A DNA stretch of 64,000 bases from NCBI GenBank assembly GCA_963726765.1, contig CAVSDH010000004.1, positions 124,001-188,000 of the forward strand, in the 5' to 3' direction. Under the pieces are notes generated by a model. The model made no database searches. It worked only from the letters and a program-made list of their open reading frames with translations, and was not told where the DNA came from. Made by a program: the position numbers and the translations under genes. This DNA is from CAIWHR01 sp963726765. GTDB lineage: Bacteria > Pseudomonadota > Gammaproteobacteria > Burkholderiales > Casimicrobiaceae. This document shows positions 17,155 to 26,452 of the stretch, in pieces; the stretch's first letter is position 1; every line of letters begins with the position of its first letter.

Positions 17155-18672
17155 ATGCGACCGTCGCGCCGCGTTGTCCTTGCCGCTGCTGCCATTGTCG
17201 TCGCGGCTGCGGTGGCGCTCGCGATGTTCTCGACGTCACCGATCGTCGGTCTGCGATCGCCCTTGGGGACCCCGGAGAGCGCAAAGGAACTGGTCGCGCT
17301 GGTCCGTCCGGGTCCCGTGGTCTACTTTCCGGGGCCAGACGGCCAGATCGAAGGACTCGACGCCGACCTGCTCCGCCTCTACGCCACCGAGAAGAAACTG
17401 CCGCTGCGCTTTGTCGCGGTGGACACCGCGGCCAACCTGCTCGCCGCGCTCGGCGACGACGATGGCCATCTCGGCGCAGGCGGATTGGTGCGGCCGCCAG
17501 CCATTGCGCAGGCCGATTCGAAAACCACGAACCGACCGATGCCTTCCGCAGAATCGCCCGGCCCGGCTGCATCGCTGCCGATGTTGTGGACAATCGGCTA
17601 TTTCGCCGTGGAAGCGGTGCTGGTCTACAGCACCGACGGTTTCAAGCCTTCTGCGCTCGGCGATCTCGAAGGCGAGACCGTGGCGTTTTCCGACACCGCT
17701 GGGCTCGAGGCCGAAATGGACGCCCTGCGCGCTGCGCACCCGAAGATCCGGTGGCAATTCGTTCCCCAGGCATCGCCGGTGGAGCTGATCGCCCGGGTCT
17801 CCGACGGTGAACTCGGCTATGCCATTGTCGGATCGCTCGCCGCGGCGATCGCGCGCAACATTTATCTCGACTTTGACGTGGCGTTCCCCGTCGGCAGCAA
17901 GCAGCAGCTCTCGTGGGCCGTGCCGGGACGCTTTCCGAAGCTGCGCGACGATCTCGACCGCTTTCTCGACCGCGTCAAGCGCGACGGCACGCTCGCGCGT
18001 CTCGTCGAGCGCTACGTGCCGGAATTCCGTCAGTTCCAGCGCCTCGATGCGAGCGGGTTGCAGGAGCGCCTGCGTACGACGCTGCCCCAGTATCGACAGA
18101 TCTTCCGGGAGGCACAGGAAAGGACGGGAATCGACTGGCGCCTGCTTGCTGCGCTCGCCTACCAGGAATCGAAATGGGATCCGCTTGCGACCAGCGAAAC
18201 CGGCGTACGCGGATTCATGCAGATAACGGAAGACACCGCGAGGCGGCTCGGCGTCACCAATCTGCTCGACCCGGGGCAGAACGTCCTTGCCGGGGCGCGC
18301 TACCTGCAGGGTCTGAAGGAAGGCTTTCCGCCGCGCATCCAGGAGCCCGACCGGACCTGGCTCGCGCTTGCCGCGTACAACATCGGCATCGGCCATCTCG
18401 AGGATGCGCGCGTGCTGACGCAGCGTCAGGGCCTCGATCCCGATCACTGGAGCAACGTGAAGAAGGTCCTGCCGCTGCTGGCGCTTCCCGAGCATTACGA
18501 AAAGGCGAAGCTCGGCTACGCGCGCGGCGGCATGCCGGTGGCGTTCGTCGATCGCGTTCGTGGCTACTATGACGTGCTGCTCGCGCTTCAGCCGCCGATG
18601 CAGCCGCGGCTGCGTCTTTTCTCCGGCGCGTCGGAACCTCCTGCCACTCCGAAGGCACCGACTAAGTACTGA
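17155..18672 (+). CDS. mltF: Membrane-bound lytic murein transglycosylase F
   Basis: MltF cleaves peptidoglycan glycan strands to 1,6-anhydro products. The 505-residue protein has an N-terminal hydrophobic anchor or signal (about 8-25), a solute-binding-protein-like domain (about 40-290) and a C-terminal lysozyme-like SLT domain (about 315-470). The SLT domain carries catalytic Glu338 in AYQESKWDP, followed by ETGVRGFMQIT and AAYNIGIGHLEDA. This two-domain layout is diagnostic for MltF rather than MltC or MltD. It stands alone between ffs and the creatininase-like gene. Confidence 0.94.
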   Translation: MRPSRRVVLAAAAIVVAAAVALAMFSTSPIVGLRSPLGTPESAKELVALVRPGPVVYFPGPDGQIEGLDADLLRLYATEKKLPLRFVAVDTAANLLAALGDDDGHLGAGGLVRPPAIAQADSKTTNRPMPSAESPGPAASLPMLWTIGYFAVEAVLVYSTDGFKPSALGDLEGETVAFSDTAGLEAEMDALRAAHPKIRWQFVPQASPVELIARVSDGELGYAIVGSLAAAIARNIYLDFDVAFPVGSKQQLSWAVPGRFPKLRDDLDRFLDRVKRDGTLARLVERYVPEFRQFQRLDASGLQERLRTTLPQYRQIFREAQERTGIDWRLLAALAYQESKWDPLATSETGVRGFMQITEDTARRLGVTNLLDPGQNVLAGARYLQGLKEGFPPRIQEPDRTWLALAAYNIGIGHLEDARVLTQRQGLDPDHWSNVKKVLPLLALPEHYEKAKLGYARGGMPVAFVDRVRGYYDVLLALQPPMQPRLRLFSGASEPPATPKAPTKY

Positions 18673-18701
18673 GCGGCAGCGCAATGTCCTAAGATGTCGA
18701 C

Positions 18702-19508
18702 ATGTCGAGATTGCTGATCCCGCTGCTCCTCGCCCTCCTCGCATTTGCATCCGGCGCCGGGGCGCAAGGGCCGCCGACGGTCATGCTGGAAGAGTTGACG
18801 TGGACCGAGCTGCGCGACCGCGTTGCGGGGGGCGCGACAACGGTCCTCGTGCCGATCGGCGCGACGGAGCAGAACGGCCCGCACATGGCGCTGGGCAAGC
18901 ACAACGTCCGCGCCAGGGCGCTGGCCGAGAAAATCGCCGTCGCGCTGGGCAACGCGCTCGTCGCGCCGGTGATCGCCTATGTCCCCGAGGGCGGCGTGAA
19001 TCCGCCCACTTCGCACATGCGCTTTCCCGGCACGATCACCATTTCCGACGCGACGTTCGAGGCGATGCTGGAATCCGCCGGACGCAGCTTCAAGCTCGCC
19101 GGCTTCCGCGATGTCGTGTTTCTCGGCGACCACGGGGGTTACCGAAAGGATTTGCAGGCGTCCGCGGCGCGCCTCAACGGCGAGTGGAAGGCCTCCGACG
19201 TCCGGGCCCATGCGATCGCCGAGTACTACGCGGTGACCCAGACGGCGTATGTCCAGCTGCTCAAGGAACGCGGCTACCGCGACGACGAAATCGGCACCCA
19301 CGCCGCCTTGGCCGACACCTCGCTCGCGCTCGCCGTGGATCCGAAGCTCGTGCGCACGGAGCGGCTGCAGTCCGGCCCGAAACTCACGGCGGTCGACGGT
19401 GTCTATGGGGACCCTCGCCGCGCGAACGCCGACATCGGCCGCGCGGGCGTCGATATGATCGTGAAGGAAACCGTCGAGGCCATCCGCAAGGCTACGGCAC
19501 GTCGCTGA
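18702..19508 (+). CDS. Creatininase-family protein with signal peptide
   Basis: This 268-residue protein has a clear signal peptide (MSRLLIPLLLALLAFASGAGA) and a creatininase-fold body. Family boxes are recognisable but altered. The usual TEQHGPHLPLGTD-type metal box reads TEQNGPHMALGKHN, NGHGG reads GDHGGY, and the late HAGxxETSL box reads THAALADTSL. Histidine and acidic residues that could bind metal remain, but two typical ligand positions are changed, so activity on creatinine is unlikely to be the role. It starts 29 bp after mltF and is followed by a propeller protein in the same direction. Confidence 0.82.
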   Translation: MSRLLIPLLLALLAFASGAGAQGPPTVMLEELTWTELRDRVAGGATTVLVPIGATEQNGPHMALGKHNVRARALAEKIAVALGNALVAPVIAYVPEGGVNPPTSHMRFPGTITISDATFEAMLESAGRSFKLAGFRDVVFLGDHGGYRKDLQASAARLNGEWKASDVRAHAIAEYYAVTQTAYVQLLKERGYRDDEIGTHAALADTSLALAVDPKLVRTERLQSGPKLTAVDGVYGDPRRANADIGRAGVDMIVKETVEAIRKATARR

Positions 19509-19556
19509 GTTTCTCGACGCACGCCCCGCACCCATCCCCAATCGCCATCTTCCGAA

Positions 19557-20816
19557 ATGACCGTGACTCCCAGACCCGCCCGACACGCGTTGACACTATT
19601 CCTGTTCAGCCTGACCCTTGCCGCCGTCGTCGCGGCGGAGGGACCCGGGCCTGCGCTCGTCGCAGTTCCTCCCGCGGTCGCGACGGTTCCAGGCATGGCG
19701 CCGGTTCCCGATCCGTCCAATCTCTACAGCGAGATCTCCGCCCAGAAATTGATCCCGGCCGTGGCCGGCGACCCTAGGCGCGTCTACGTGCCGAACCTGC
19801 AGTCGAACGACGTCTACGTGATCGATCAGGATTCCATGACGGTCGTGGACAGGATTCGCGTCGGCCTCAATCCGCAGCATGTCGTGCCGTCGTGGGACAT
19901 GCGGACGCTGTGGGTGGCGAACAACGCCGAGAACACGAAGGTCGGCAGCCTTACGCCGATCGATCCGCGCACCGGAAAAGCCGGCAAGCCGGTCCCGGTC
20001 GACGATCCGTACAACATGTATTTCTCACCGGACGGAGCGTCGGCGATCGTCGTGGCCGAGGCGTTCAACCGTCTCGACTTCCGCGATCCGAGAACGATGG
20101 CGATGCAGTATTCGTTGGACGTGCCCCGATGCGGCGGCATCAATCACGCCGACTTCTCCATCGACGGCCGCTATGCGATCTTCACCTGCGAATTCACCGG
20201 CACGGTGGCCAAGGTCGACCTCGTCAACCGCAAGGTGCTGGGCTACATCCAGCTCATCAAGCCCGGCCTGCCGACGCAGACGGTCAAGGGCATCGACGGG
20301 CGCGACGAGGTCATCTGCACGACGTGGAAGGGGATGCCGCAGGACGTTCGCGTTTCGCCGGACGGCCGGACGTTCTACGTCGCCGACATGATGTCGGACG
20401 GTGTGCACGTCGTCGATGGCGAGTCGTTCCGTCAGACCGGATTCATTCCGACCGGCGTAGGCGCCCATGGTCTCTATCCCAGCCGCGACGGCCGGAAGCT
20501 CTACGTCGCCAATCGGGGCTCGAACAAGATTCACGGCCCGCCGCGGGGCAAGGGCAGCGTCTCGGTGATCGACTTCGCGTCGAAGAGAGTCGACGTCTCA
20601 TGGCCGATTCCCGGCGGCGGCAGCCCGGACATGGGCAACGTCAGCGCCGACGGGAAGACGCTCTGGCTCTCGGGGCGCTACGACAACGTGGTCTACGTCA
20701 TCGACACCCTTTCCGGCGAGGTCCGCAAGATACCCGTCGGCAAGGAACCCCACGGTCTGACGGTTTGGCCGCAGCCCGGCCGCTACTCGCTGGGGCACAC
20801 GGGCAATATGCGGTAG
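19557..20816 (+). CDS. Secreted YVTN/YncE-like beta-propeller protein
   Basis: This 419-residue exported protein has a hydrophobic N-terminal segment (about 10-27) and repeated blade motifs: RRVYVPNLQSNDVYVIDQD, MRTLWVANNAENTKVG, GRTFYVADMMSDGVHVVDGE, GRKLYVANRGSNKIHG and GKTLWLSGRYDNVVYVIDT. These match a seven-bladed YVTN/NHL-type propeller. No haem-binding CxxCH is present, so it is not a cytochrome cd1. Function is unknown; such proteins often bind ligands or partners in the periplasm. It lies 48 bp after the creatininase-like gene, probably in one operon. Confidence 0.85.
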   Translation: MTVTPRPARHALTLFLFSLTLAAVVAAEGPGPALVAVPPAVATVPGMAPVPDPSNLYSEISAQKLIPAVAGDPRRVYVPNLQSNDVYVIDQDSMTVVDRIRVGLNPQHVVPSWDMRTLWVANNAENTKVGSLTPIDPRTGKAGKPVPVDDPYNMYFSPDGASAIVVAEAFNRLDFRDPRTMAMQYSLDVPRCGGINHADFSIDGRYAIFTCEFTGTVAKVDLVNRKVLGYIQLIKPGLPTQTVKGIDGRDEVICTTWKGMPQDVRVSPDGRTFYVADMMSDGVHVVDGESFRQTGFIPTGVGAHGLYPSRDGRKLYVANRGSNKIHGPPRGKGSVSVIDFASKRVDVSWPIPGGGSPDMGNVSADGKTLWLSGRYDNVVYVIDTLSGEVRKIPVGKEPHGLTVWPQPGRYSLGHTGNMR

Positions 20817-20850
20817 GGGATGCGATGGCGGGTTGCCCCCGGCGCGAGCG

Positions 20851-22149
20851 CTATTTCCCGGCAGTGATCACCTTGTCGCCGCCCATGTAGGGCTGCAGAC
20901 GAGCCGGCACGTCGATGCCGCCGTCCGCGCGCTGAAAGTTCTCCATCACCGCCACCAGGGTGCGCCCGACGGCGAGGCCGGACCCGTTCAGCGTGTGCAC
21001 GAGTTCCGGCTTGCCCTGTTCGTTCCGGAAGCGTGCCTGCATTCGCCGCGCCTGGAAGGCCTCGCAGTTCGAGCACGACGAGATCTCGCGATAGGTGTTC
21101 TGCCCCGGCAGCCAGACCTCGAGGTCGTACGTCTTGGCGCTGGCAAAGCCGATGTCGCCGGTGCACAGCGCCACGACGCGATAGGGAAGCTCGAGGCGCT
21201 GCAGGATCGTCTCCGCGTGGCGGGTCATCTCCTCGAGTGCGTCGTACGACGTTTCCGGCCGCACGATCTGCACCATCTCGACCTTGTCGAACTGGTGCTG
21301 CCGGATCATCCCGCGCGTGTCCTTGCCGTAACTTCCGGCCTCGGATCGAAAACACGGCGTGTGCGCGGTGAGCCTGATTGGCAGAGCCTCCGCCGGGACG
21401 ATTTCGTCGCGCACGGAGTTGGCGAGCGAAATCTCGGACGTCGAGATGAGATAGAGCGGCTCGCCCTCGCCTTCGACGCCACCCTTGCGGACGGAGAACA
21501 TGTCGTCCGCGAACTTCGGCAGCTGCGTCGTTCCGACAAGCGTTTCCGCATTGACGATATAGGGCGTGTAGCACTCGGTGTAGCCGTGCTCGCGCGTGTG
21601 CGTGTCCAGCATGAACTGCGCGAGCGCGCGGTGCATTCGCGCAAGCCCGGCGCGAAGGAACGAAAACCGGGCGCCGGAAAGCTTGGCCGCCGTGGCAAAG
21701 TCCAGGAGCCCCAGCGCCTCTCCGATGTCGGTGTGGTCGCGCGCCGGAAAGTCGAATGTCCGCGGCGTGCCCCACCGCCGAATCTCGACATTGTCGGACT
21801 CCGTCTTGCCGACGGGCGTCGATGCGTGCGTCAGGTTCGGCAGGTCGAGCAGATAGGCGCGGAGTTCGCGCTGCACGCGGTCGAGCTCCCCCTCCAACCG
21901 CTTCGTCTCGTCACCGATGCCGGCGACGTCGGCCAGAAGCGCGGCGGCGTCCTCTCCCCTGCCCTTCGCCGCGCCGATCTGCTTCGAGAGCGTGTTGCGC
22001 CGCGCCTGCAGATCCTGCGTGCGCGTTTGAATGTCCTTGCGCTCGCGCTCGAGCGTTTCGAACCTCACCGTATCGAGCGCGACTCCGCGCTTCGCGAGTC
22101 CGGCGGCGACGGCCGCGAGTTCATTGCGGAAAAGTTGGATGTCGAGCAT
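20851..22149 (-). CDS. serS: Seryl-tRNA synthetase
   Basis: SerS charges tRNA-Ser. The 432-residue class II synthetase has the N-terminal coiled-coil arm (about 25-105, rich in Arg/Glu/Leu), which grips the long variable arm of tRNA-Ser. Motif 2 (CFRSEAGSYGKDTRGMIRQH) and motif 3 (NGSGLAVGRTLVAVMENFQ) follow. Length and order are standard. It lies 26 bp after rarA, the usual betaproteobacterial pairing. Confidence 0.97.
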   Translation of the reverse strand: MLDIQLFRNELAAVAAGLAKRGVALDTVRFETLERERKDIQTRTQDLQARRNTLSKQIGAAKGRGEDAAALLADVAGIGDETKRLEGELDRVQRELRAYLLDLPNLTHASTPVGKTESDNVEIRRWGTPRTFDFPARDHTDIGEALGLLDFATAAKLSGARFSFLRAGLARMHRALAQFMLDTHTREHGYTECYTPYIVNAETLVGTTQLPKFADDMFSVRKGGVEGEGEPLYLISTSEISLANSVRDEIVPAEALPIRLTAHTPCFRSEAGSYGKDTRGMIRQHQFDKVEMVQIVRPETSYDALEEMTRHAETILQRLELPYRVVALCTGDIGFASAKTYDLEVWLPGQNTYREISSCSNCEAFQARRMQARFRNEQGKPELVHTLNGSGLAVGRTLVAVMENFQRADGGIDVPARLQPYMGGDKVITAGK

Positions 22150-22175
22150 CGCCGGATTTTAGCAAACGCCCCGTT

Positions 22176-23492
22176 TCATCCCTTGCTTCCGCCCGTCTTT
22201 CGGTCGCGCTGGCGCAGCGATTCGAGCCGGTCCCGGATCTTCGCCTCGAGCCCGCGGTCGGTGGGCTCGTACCACGTGACGTCGGGCATATTGTCGGGAA
22301 AGTATCGCTCGCCGGCCGCGTACGCATCTTTCTCGTCGTGCGCGTAGCGGTAGCCCTTGCCGTAATCGAGATCCTTCATCAATCGGGTCGGCGCATTGCG
22401 CAGTCGAAGCGGCACCGGGCGCGAGCCGTCGTCCTTGATGAATGCGCGCGCGGCGCCGTACGCTGTGTAGACCGCGTTCGATTTGGGTGCGACGGCAAGG
22501 TAGAGCACGGCCTCTGCGAGCGCCAGCTCGCCTTCCGGTGTGCCGAGCCGCTCGTAGGTTTCGACGGCGGCAAGCGTGAGCGACAGCGCGCGCGGGTCGG
22601 CAAGGCCCACGTCCTCTGACGCCATCCGGATCATTCGCCGGCCGACGTAGAGCGGGTCGGCGCCGCCGTCGAGCATCCGGCACATCCAGTAGAGCGCCGC
22701 GTCGGGGTTCGAGCCGCGGACCGACTTGTGAAGCGCCGAGATCTGGTCGTAGAAGGCCTCGCCGCCCTTGTCGAAGCGGCGCAGGCTGCGCGCGATGGTC
22801 GCCTCGACAAAGGCCACGTCGACCGGCGCCGCGCGCCCCTCGCCCGCGGCGGTTGCCAGATACTCGACCAGGTTGATGACGCGGCGGCCGTCGCCGTCGG
22901 CGTATGCAATCAACGCCTCACGCGCGCCCGCGTCGACGTCGAGCCCCGGCGCGGCGACCGCCAGCGCGCGATCCAGCAGCTGCGCGAGCTCCTCGGCGGA
23001 CAGCGGCTCCAGCACGTAAACGGCGGCGCGCGACAGCAGCGCGCCGTTGACCTCGAAGGACGGGTTTTCGGTCGTTGCGCCGATGAACGTCACCAGGCCC
23101 TGCTCCACAAAGGGCAGGAAGGCGTCCTGCTGTCCCTTGTTGAACCTGTGTACCTCGTCGACGAACAGGATCGTGTGCCGGCCCGATTGCGCAAGGATCG
23201 CCTCCGCGCGCGCCACGGCGTCTCGGATGTCCTTGACCCCGGACAGCACGGCGGATAGCGCGATGAATTCCGCATTGAACGCGTCGGCCATGAGCCGAGC
23301 GATCGTCGTCTTGCCCACGCCCGGCGGTCCCCACAGGATCATCGAATGCGGCTTTCCCGCCGCAAACGCGACGGCCAGCGGCTTTCCGGGCGCGAGCAGA
23401 TGCCGCTGTCCGATCACCTCGGCGATCGTTTTCGGCCGCAGGCGCTCGGCAAGGGGCGCCGCCGGATTGGAAGGAGTGAAGAGATCGGACAC
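22176..23492 (-). CDS. rarA: Replication-associated recombination protein RarA (MgsA)
   Basis: RarA is a clamp-loader-related AAA+ ATPase that acts at stalled forks. The chosen GTG start gives 438 residues beginning SDLFTPSNPAAPLAERLRP, the typical N-terminus. Walker A is GPPGVGKTT, Walker B is LFVDEVHRFNKGQQD, and sensor 1 lies in FIGATTENPSFEVN. The C-terminal MgsA domain follows (RRMIRMASEDVGLADP, DLDYGKGYRYAHD). The frame stays open far upstream, across the divergent aldolase gene, and that extension is not family-like. An ATG 22 codons upstream is a possible alternative start. Confidence 0.93.
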   Translation of the reverse strand: MSDLFTPSNPAAPLAERLRPKTIAEVIGQRHLLAPGKPLAVAFAAGKPHSMILWGPPGVGKTTIARLMADAFNAEFIALSAVLSGVKDIRDAVARAEAILAQSGRHTILFVDEVHRFNKGQQDAFLPFVEQGLVTFIGATTENPSFEVNGALLSRAAVYVLEPLSAEELAQLLDRALAVAAPGLDVDAGAREALIAYADGDGRRVINLVEYLATAAGEGRAAPVDVAFVEATIARSLRRFDKGGEAFYDQISALHKSVRGSNPDAALYWMCRMLDGGADPLYVGRRMIRMASEDVGLADPRALSLTLAAVETYERLGTPEGELALAEAVLYLAVAPKSNAVYTAYGAARAFIKDDGSRPVPLRLRNAPTRLMKDLDYGKGYRYAHDEKDAYAAGERYFPDNMPDVTWYEPTDRGLEAKIRDRLESLRQRDRKTGGSKG

Positions 23493-23645
23493 GGCGGTGA
23501 GCTTTTGTGGGCGGAGCGAGGGCGCCGCGTTGACCCATTGCAACAGGGCAGCGTACATTGGCGGCGTTTGCCGATTATCGGGCATTTTTGGTGCGCCCAT
23601 GAACGCGCCGCCTGCCCGGCCGCAGCCGCCTTCCGCCCACCCCAG

Positions 23646-24437
23646 ATGATCCGCGACAATCCCGTCAAGCGCACGCTCGCCGCGGGCGGAAGCGCATTCG
23701 GCGCGATGATCTTCGAGTTCGCAGCGCCCGGCCTGCCCCAAATCTGCAAGAACGCGGGAGCCGACTACGTGCTGTTTGACATGGAGCACACCGGCCTCGG
23801 CTTCGAGACGCTGAAAAACCAGTTCGCGCTGTGCCGCGGACTGGAAATCGTGCCGATGGTTCGCGTGCCGCGCGGCGAGTATGCGTTCATCGCCCGCGCG
23901 CTCGACGTGGGCGCCTTCGGCGTCATGGTGCCGATGGTCGGCACCGCCGACGAAGCGCGACACATCGTCTCCTGCACCCGCTATCCTCCGCTCGGGCGCC
24001 GCGGCGCAGCGTTCGGCTTTGCCCACGACGACTACCAGGCCGGCGATGTGGTGGCAAAGATGGCCGCGCTGCACGACCGCACGATGGTGATCCCGCAAAT
24101 CGAAACCGCCGAAGGTCTCGCCAACGTCGAGGCCATTGCGGCAGTGCCGGGCGTCGACGCGCTCTGGCTGGGTCATTTCGACCTCAGTAATTTCCTGGGC
24201 ATCCCCGGGCAATTCAAGCATCCGACCTTTCTTGCCGCCGTCGATCGGATCGTCGCGGCCTGCGAATCGCATGGCAAGACCGCCGCGTTCCTCGCGATGG
24301 ACGACGACTGGGCGCGCGACTATGCGACCAAGGGGTTCCGGCTCCTCGCTTACGGCATCGATTCGCTCATGCTGCAGGGTGCACTCGCGCACGGACTCGA
24401 GATCCTGCGCAATGCGGGTCGGCCGGTGACGACCTGA
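23646..24437 (+). CDS. HpcH/HpaI-family aldolase
   Basis: This 263-residue class II pyruvate-type aldolase (2-keto-3-deoxy-sugar-acid or 4-hydroxy-2-oxo-acid aldolase group) carries MEHTG near residue 47, VPRGEYAFIARALDVGAFGV, and the metal-binding pair Glu153 (PQIETAEGLANV) and Asp179 (LGHFDLS). The substrate cannot be fixed from sequence. It starts a three-gene plus-strand cassette with a dehydrogenase 5 bp downstream and a phosphodiesterase after that. The pairing of aldolase and 2-hydroxy-acid dehydrogenase suggests catabolism of a hydroxy or oxo acid. Confidence 0.88.
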   Translation: MIRDNPVKRTLAAGGSAFGAMIFEFAAPGLPQICKNAGADYVLFDMEHTGLGFETLKNQFALCRGLEIVPMVRVPRGEYAFIARALDVGAFGVMVPMVGTADEARHIVSCTRYPPLGRRGAAFGFAHDDYQAGDVVAKMAALHDRTMVIPQIETAEGLANVEAIAAVPGVDALWLGHFDLSNFLGIPGQFKHPTFLAAVDRIVAACESHGKTAAFLAMDDDWARDYATKGFRLLAYGIDSLMLQGALAHGLEILRNAGRPVTT

Positions 24438-24442
24438 CCGGC

Positions 24443-25472
24443 ATGACGAGCGCCTTCCGCGTCGGATTGACGCGTGACATCCTGAATTCGCGCGGCGAGC
24501 CCGCCTTCGGCCCGGCGGCGCTCGCCGTGCTCGACGGTGACCAAACGCTCGAGTGGGAATACCTTCCCGACGTCGTGCCGGAAATCACGGCGGATCACGC
24601 GGCGCGGTACGACGCGCTTTACGTCAACATCCCGCGCGTCCCTGCGTCTGCCGTTGCGCGTGCGGACTGCCGGCTGCGCGTCGTCGCGCGCCACGGTGTC
24701 GGCTACGACTCGGTCGACGTCGCCGCGATGACGCGGGCGGGTGTGGTTGTCACGCACACACCGAGCTCGATGCCGCGCCCGGTCGCGACGATCGCGCTGA
24801 CGTTCGTCCTCGCGCTCGCGGGCAGGATGATGCTGAAGGATCGCCTGACGCGAACCGGCCGTTGGCACGAGCGCATGGACCACATGGGCACGGGACTCAC
24901 CGGCCGCACGCTCGGGGTCATCGGCACCGGACGCATCGGGAAGGAACTGCTGCGGATGGCGCGCGTGTTCGACCTGAAGCTCCTTGCCGCCGACCCCTAT
25001 GTCAATGCGATCGAGCTCGCCTATATCGGCGCCCGCAAGGTCGATCTCGATGCCCTGTTGGCGGAGGCCGACTTCGTCGTGACCTGCTGTCTCCTCGACG
25101 ACGCCACACGCCACCTCATCGGAGCGCATCAATTTGCGCGGATGAAACCCACCGCACACTTCATCAACGTCGCGCGGGGGCCGGTCGTCGACGAGCTGGC
25201 GCTGATCGAGGCGCTGCGCGCAGGGCGACATCGCCGGCGCCGCGCTCGACGTGTTCGAGCAGGAGCCGGTCGCCGGCGACAATCCGTTGCTCGCCATGGA
25301 CAACGTGATCCTGACCCCGCACTCGCTTTGCTGGACCGACGAATGTTTCCACAACATGGCCGCGACCGGCCTCGCGAGCATCGTCGACCTGCTCGGACGC
25401 CGCACACCGGAGTTCGTCGTCGATCGCGCGGTGCTCGATCATCCACGGGTGCGTGACTGGCTGGCGCGATGA
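24443..25472 (+). pseudogene. D-isomer-specific 2-hydroxyacid dehydrogenase, one frameshift
   Basis: This NAD-dependent 2-hydroxyacid dehydrogenase interconverts 2-oxo and D-2-hydroxy acids. Visible features are HGVGYDSVDV, the Rossmann box GVIGTGRIGKE (158-168), and the substrate arginine in NVARGPVVDE (Arg245). The frame breaks at about 25220, where one extra G in GCAGGGCG puts the remainder, FEQEPVAGDNPLLAMDNV to LAR, one frame over. Corrected length is 342 residues with the catalytic TPHSLCWTDE histidine present. The downstream gene start overlaps the stop (ATGA), so the operon looks intact and an assembly indel is likely. Confidence 0.88.
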
Positions 25473-26434
25473 ATTGCAGGTCCATGCGCATCGTCGCGAC
25501 GCTGCTTGCGACGATGACGCTTCAGGCCCACGCGTTCGACTTGCAGGGCCATCGCGGTGCCCGGGGCCTGCGTCCCGAGAACACGCTGGCGGCGTTCTCG
25601 TTCGCCCTCGCGACCGGCGTCACGACGCTGGAGACGGATCTCGCCGTGACGAAGGACGGCGTGCTCGTCATCTCCCACGACCCGTATCTCAATCCCGATC
25701 TCGTGCGTTCACCCGACGGAACGTGGCTCGCCGGCAAGGGTCCGCCGATCCACGCGCTCACTCTCGACGACCTCAAGCGCTACGACATCGGGCGATTGGA
25801 TCCCGCCAGCGCCTATGCACGGCAATTTCCCGATCAGCGCCCGATGGACGGCGAACGGTTTCCGACACTTGCGGAAGTGTTCGCGCTGGTGAGGGCGCAG
25901 GGCCGTCCCGTGCGTCTCAATATCGAGACCAAGATCACGCCGGATAATTCCGGCGCGACGGTCGATCCGGAAACGTTCGCGCGGCTGACCGTCGAGGCGA
26001 TCCGCAAAGCCGGCCTCGCGAGCGACGCGACGATCCAGTCGTTCGACTGGCGCACGCTCGTCGCCGCGAAAAAGCTTGCTCCGGAAATCGAGACCGTCTG
26101 CCTCACGATCGAGGCCGAGGGCAACGACACGGTCCGGCGCCGCGCCGATGCTCCGTCTCCCTGGCTCGCCGGACTCGATATCCGGGCCTACGACGGTTCG
26201 CTGCCGCGTGCGGTCAAGGCGGCGGGTTGCGGGACATGGTCGCCCTTCTGGCGCAACGTGACCGCCGCGAATGTCACCGAATCGCATGCGCAGGGCCTCA
26301 AGGTGTTGCCGTGGACCGTCAATGATCCGCGCGACATGGCGCAGCTGATCGATCTGGGCGTCGACGGACTGATCACCGATTATCCGGATCGCGCGCGACG
26401 CGTGATGGCCGACAAGGGGATTCCGCTGCCATAG
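25469..26434 (+). CDS. Secreted glycerophosphodiester phosphodiesterase
   Basis: GlpQ-type enzymes release glycerol-3-phosphate from deacylated phospholipids. The 321-residue protein has an export signal (about 6-22, ending QAHA). The TIM-barrel active-site residues are visible: His28 (QGHRGARGLRPENT), Glu55/Asp57 (LETDLAV) and His70 (VISHDP), plus NIETK further on. The ATG overlaps the upstream dehydrogenase stop; a second ATG at 25484 would give a tidier signal peptide. It converges with lolA. Confidence 0.93.
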   Translation: MNCRSMRIVATLLATMTLQAHAFDLQGHRGARGLRPENTLAAFSFALATGVTTLETDLAVTKDGVLVISHDPYLNPDLVRSPDGTWLAGKGPPIHALTLDDLKRYDIGRLDPASAYARQFPDQRPMDGERFPTLAEVFALVRAQGRPVRLNIETKITPDNSGATVDPETFARLTVEAIRKAGLASDATIQSFDWRTLVAAKKLAPEIETVCLTIEAEGNDTVRRRADAPSPWLAGLDIRAYDGSLPRAVKAAGCGTWSPFWRNVTAANVTESHAQGLKVLPWTVNDPRDMAQLIDLGVDGLITDYPDRARRVMADKGIPLP

Positions 26435-26452
26435 GCGGCAGGTACCTGGAAT

